NCBI GenBank assembly: GCA_036346225.1
Contig: JARFIW010000139.1
Location: 620,001-684,000, forward strand
Source of the DNA: Platerodrilus igneus
Lineage: Eukaryota > Arthropoda > Insecta > Coleoptera > Lycidae
Length of the DNA stretch: 64,000 nt
Reading direction: 5' to 3'
The notes beneath the pieces were generated by a model, which had not been told where the DNA came from, searched no databases, and was given only the letters and a program-made list of their open reading frames with translations. This document shows positions 62,590-64,000 of this stretch, piece by piece. Numbering within the stretch: position 1 is the first letter of the stretch; each line of letters starts with the position of its first letter. A program made the translations under genes and the position numbers.

Positions 62590-64000
62590 ATTTTTTGATG
62601 GGTTATTTACTTTATCATATTCTAACGAGCACCGTCCCTTGTAACGTTTTCACATATATGCAATTACTAAATTGCTATATGTTAGATGGATGGCCGCGAT
62701 CCAGGCGTAAATATGCAGTCGACTTGTTTATGAATCCGCGCAATCATGCGCGTCAGGTTCAAGGCGCGTGCCCAATGTATTTGATTCATTCTTGTACCGG
62801 ATGTAGTCAGATAACAAGCTATTGTTTAAAACGTGTTGGGAAAGTTCCCTACCATAATGAATGGAAAAACAAATTCCATTCTTGGCAGAGACATGTTGCT
62901 TGGTCTGTGAAGAGAACAATAGATTGTTGAAGACAAACAGCGAAGTGGACAAGAGCTATAAAACGGTTCTTAAGCTTGACAATATGGAGTCTTTATCATC
63001 AGTAATTCATTTGAATTTTTAGCAAGCAGTTTCACATATAAGTTTCACCTATAAATTTCACCTGTAATAAATAATGGATTTCAGTAATTGATTTGCATAA
63101 TTTTGTAATGTATAAAAGTCAGTCAAGTTTTGGAGATGGCCTTCCATCCGTTGATAGTGTAGCGTATTGGCACGTGTCTACAATCCGCAGGTGTTGTAAA
63201 TGTGTATAAACGCCTTCCGACGGTGAGTACGTTTTTATTTGTTGTAACAAACAACGATCCAAGCAAGAAGTATATTCATTGTGTAACGTTGTCGACTTGG
63301 AGAGTATAAATAATTTCCTAAATGATTTAGAAATTCAATACATTTCCGATAATTAAATATATTAAAGTTTTTTGTTAAACGATTTAAAACTTGTAGTATA
63401 TTTTCATATACTAAGATATAAAAGCTTTCTTATTAAAATAAATTATGCTTCGTGGATTACATATAACATAATTTGCTTAACGATTTAAAATAACTTTAAT
63501 GTTTTTAAATATAGAATTAGAAAGTTTTCCGGTAAAAATAAATTCACTTTATATTTAGATAATGTTAGATGATCTGGCTAGTTTTTTTGTATCACTCGTT
63601 AATTTTAAATAGTCGTTTAGGGCACAACTTGGTTTAACATCTGCCAGATGAACATCTGGAGTTACATGTTTACTCAAACAAATCAAACGTATGTTCTGCA
63701 ACAAATTGTATGATAAGCTAATCTTTGACTTATATTGAAGGCTAGTCATATGTTATAAAGATTTAAGTTTGTTCTATGACAAACCTTGTGAGCCGAGAAC
63801 AAAGATCTTTGCTTAAAGCATTCGCTTAATGTAATGAGATAATTTTTATGATGGGCTTCACCCAGTAACAATTGCTAGGTTTGAAGCGTTCGCTTAATGT
63901 AATGAGGTATTATTTTTATGATGGGCCTCGCCCATTAATAATTGCTAATTTGTCGATACAATATTGATAAAACCTGTCCACTTCATGCTCTTATAATTAT
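62590..64000 (-). repeat. Inverted repeat family 2, copy B
   Basis: Reverse-complement partner of 9740-10980. The homology runs to the window edge, including the block CATGAAGTG (in copy A) and CACTTCATG (63979 here). The 70-bp subrepeats lie at 63810-63945. Confidence 0.72.
62679..62930 (+). CDS. Short conserved frame in repeat family 2 (copy B)
   Basis: From MLDGWPRSRRKYAVDLF to a stop after TIDC. The first 43 residues align ungapped with 10740-10937 (minus). The rest (WQRHVAWSVKR) goes beyond the copy A frame. No known motif. Confidence 0.3.
   Translation: MLDGWPRSRRKYAVDLFMNPRNHARQVQGACPMYLIHSCTGCSQITSYCLKRVGKVPYHNEWKNKFHSWQRHVAWSVKRTIDC

Overview
The window looks like repeat-dense, AT-rich intergenic DNA from a large animal genome, most likely an insect or close arthropod. 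The reasons are the mix of mobile families (BEL/Pao and gypsy-like LTR elements, a CFDP2-type LINE, mariner, ZMYM-like hAT, a tRNA-headed SINE) and a USP7 copy that reads closest to arthropod USP7. Species assignment is inference. I find no intact host gene, operon, CRISPR array or rRNA. Almost every recognisable coding stretch is a broken mobile-element gene or a retrocopy.

Layout. 1-6698: gypsy-like LTR element LTR-A on the minus strand, with gag but no pol. 6699-16646: a large repeat in two inverted copies (about 6.7-8.6 and 13.3-16.0 kb; the second carries an internally deleted mariner), the first copy of a second inverted family (about 9.7-11.0 kb), and an internally deleted LINE (11.1-13.2 kb). 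16647-20401: a hAT element with both ends and an 8-bp target duplication. 21526-25940: a second gag-only gypsy-like element, LTR-B. 25941-27774: BEL/Pao remnant abutting the broken 3' LTR of LTR-B. 28336-33140: a near full-length intronless USP7 retrocopy joined, on the same strand and in the same frame, to the 3' half of a LINE. 33.6-39.8 kb: mostly empty. 39.8-42.2 kb: second hAT transposase with one intron and a SINE in its coding region, next to a GGGTCA minisatellite. 42.98-46.2 kb: long inverted repeat built of mirrored tandem arrays, foldback-like. 46.27-50.76 kb: near full-length broken LINE whose 3' tail carries decayed copies of its own 3' end. 53.3-54.1 kb: a headless SINE and a 78-bp palindrome inside (TA)n. 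54.5-57.1 kb: LINE fragments. 60.3-61.2 kb: unrecognised zinc-finger-like coding remnant. 62.6-64.0 kb: second copy of the 9.7-kb repeat.

The strongest candidates for something undescribed are: (1) a gag-only LTR family, two diverged copies, both with a 13-residue tandem-repeat domain after the zinc knuckles, then a CA microsatellite, then the polypurine tract, with no protease/RT/integrase; (2) the foldback-like element with mirrored 30-bp and 16-bp arrays; (3) the LINE-USP7 chimera, the order expected from template jumping during target-primed reverse transcription; and (4) the LINE with a multiplied 3' tail shared by its full-length and deleted forms. Copy ages, names and genome copy numbers cannot be judged without database searches.
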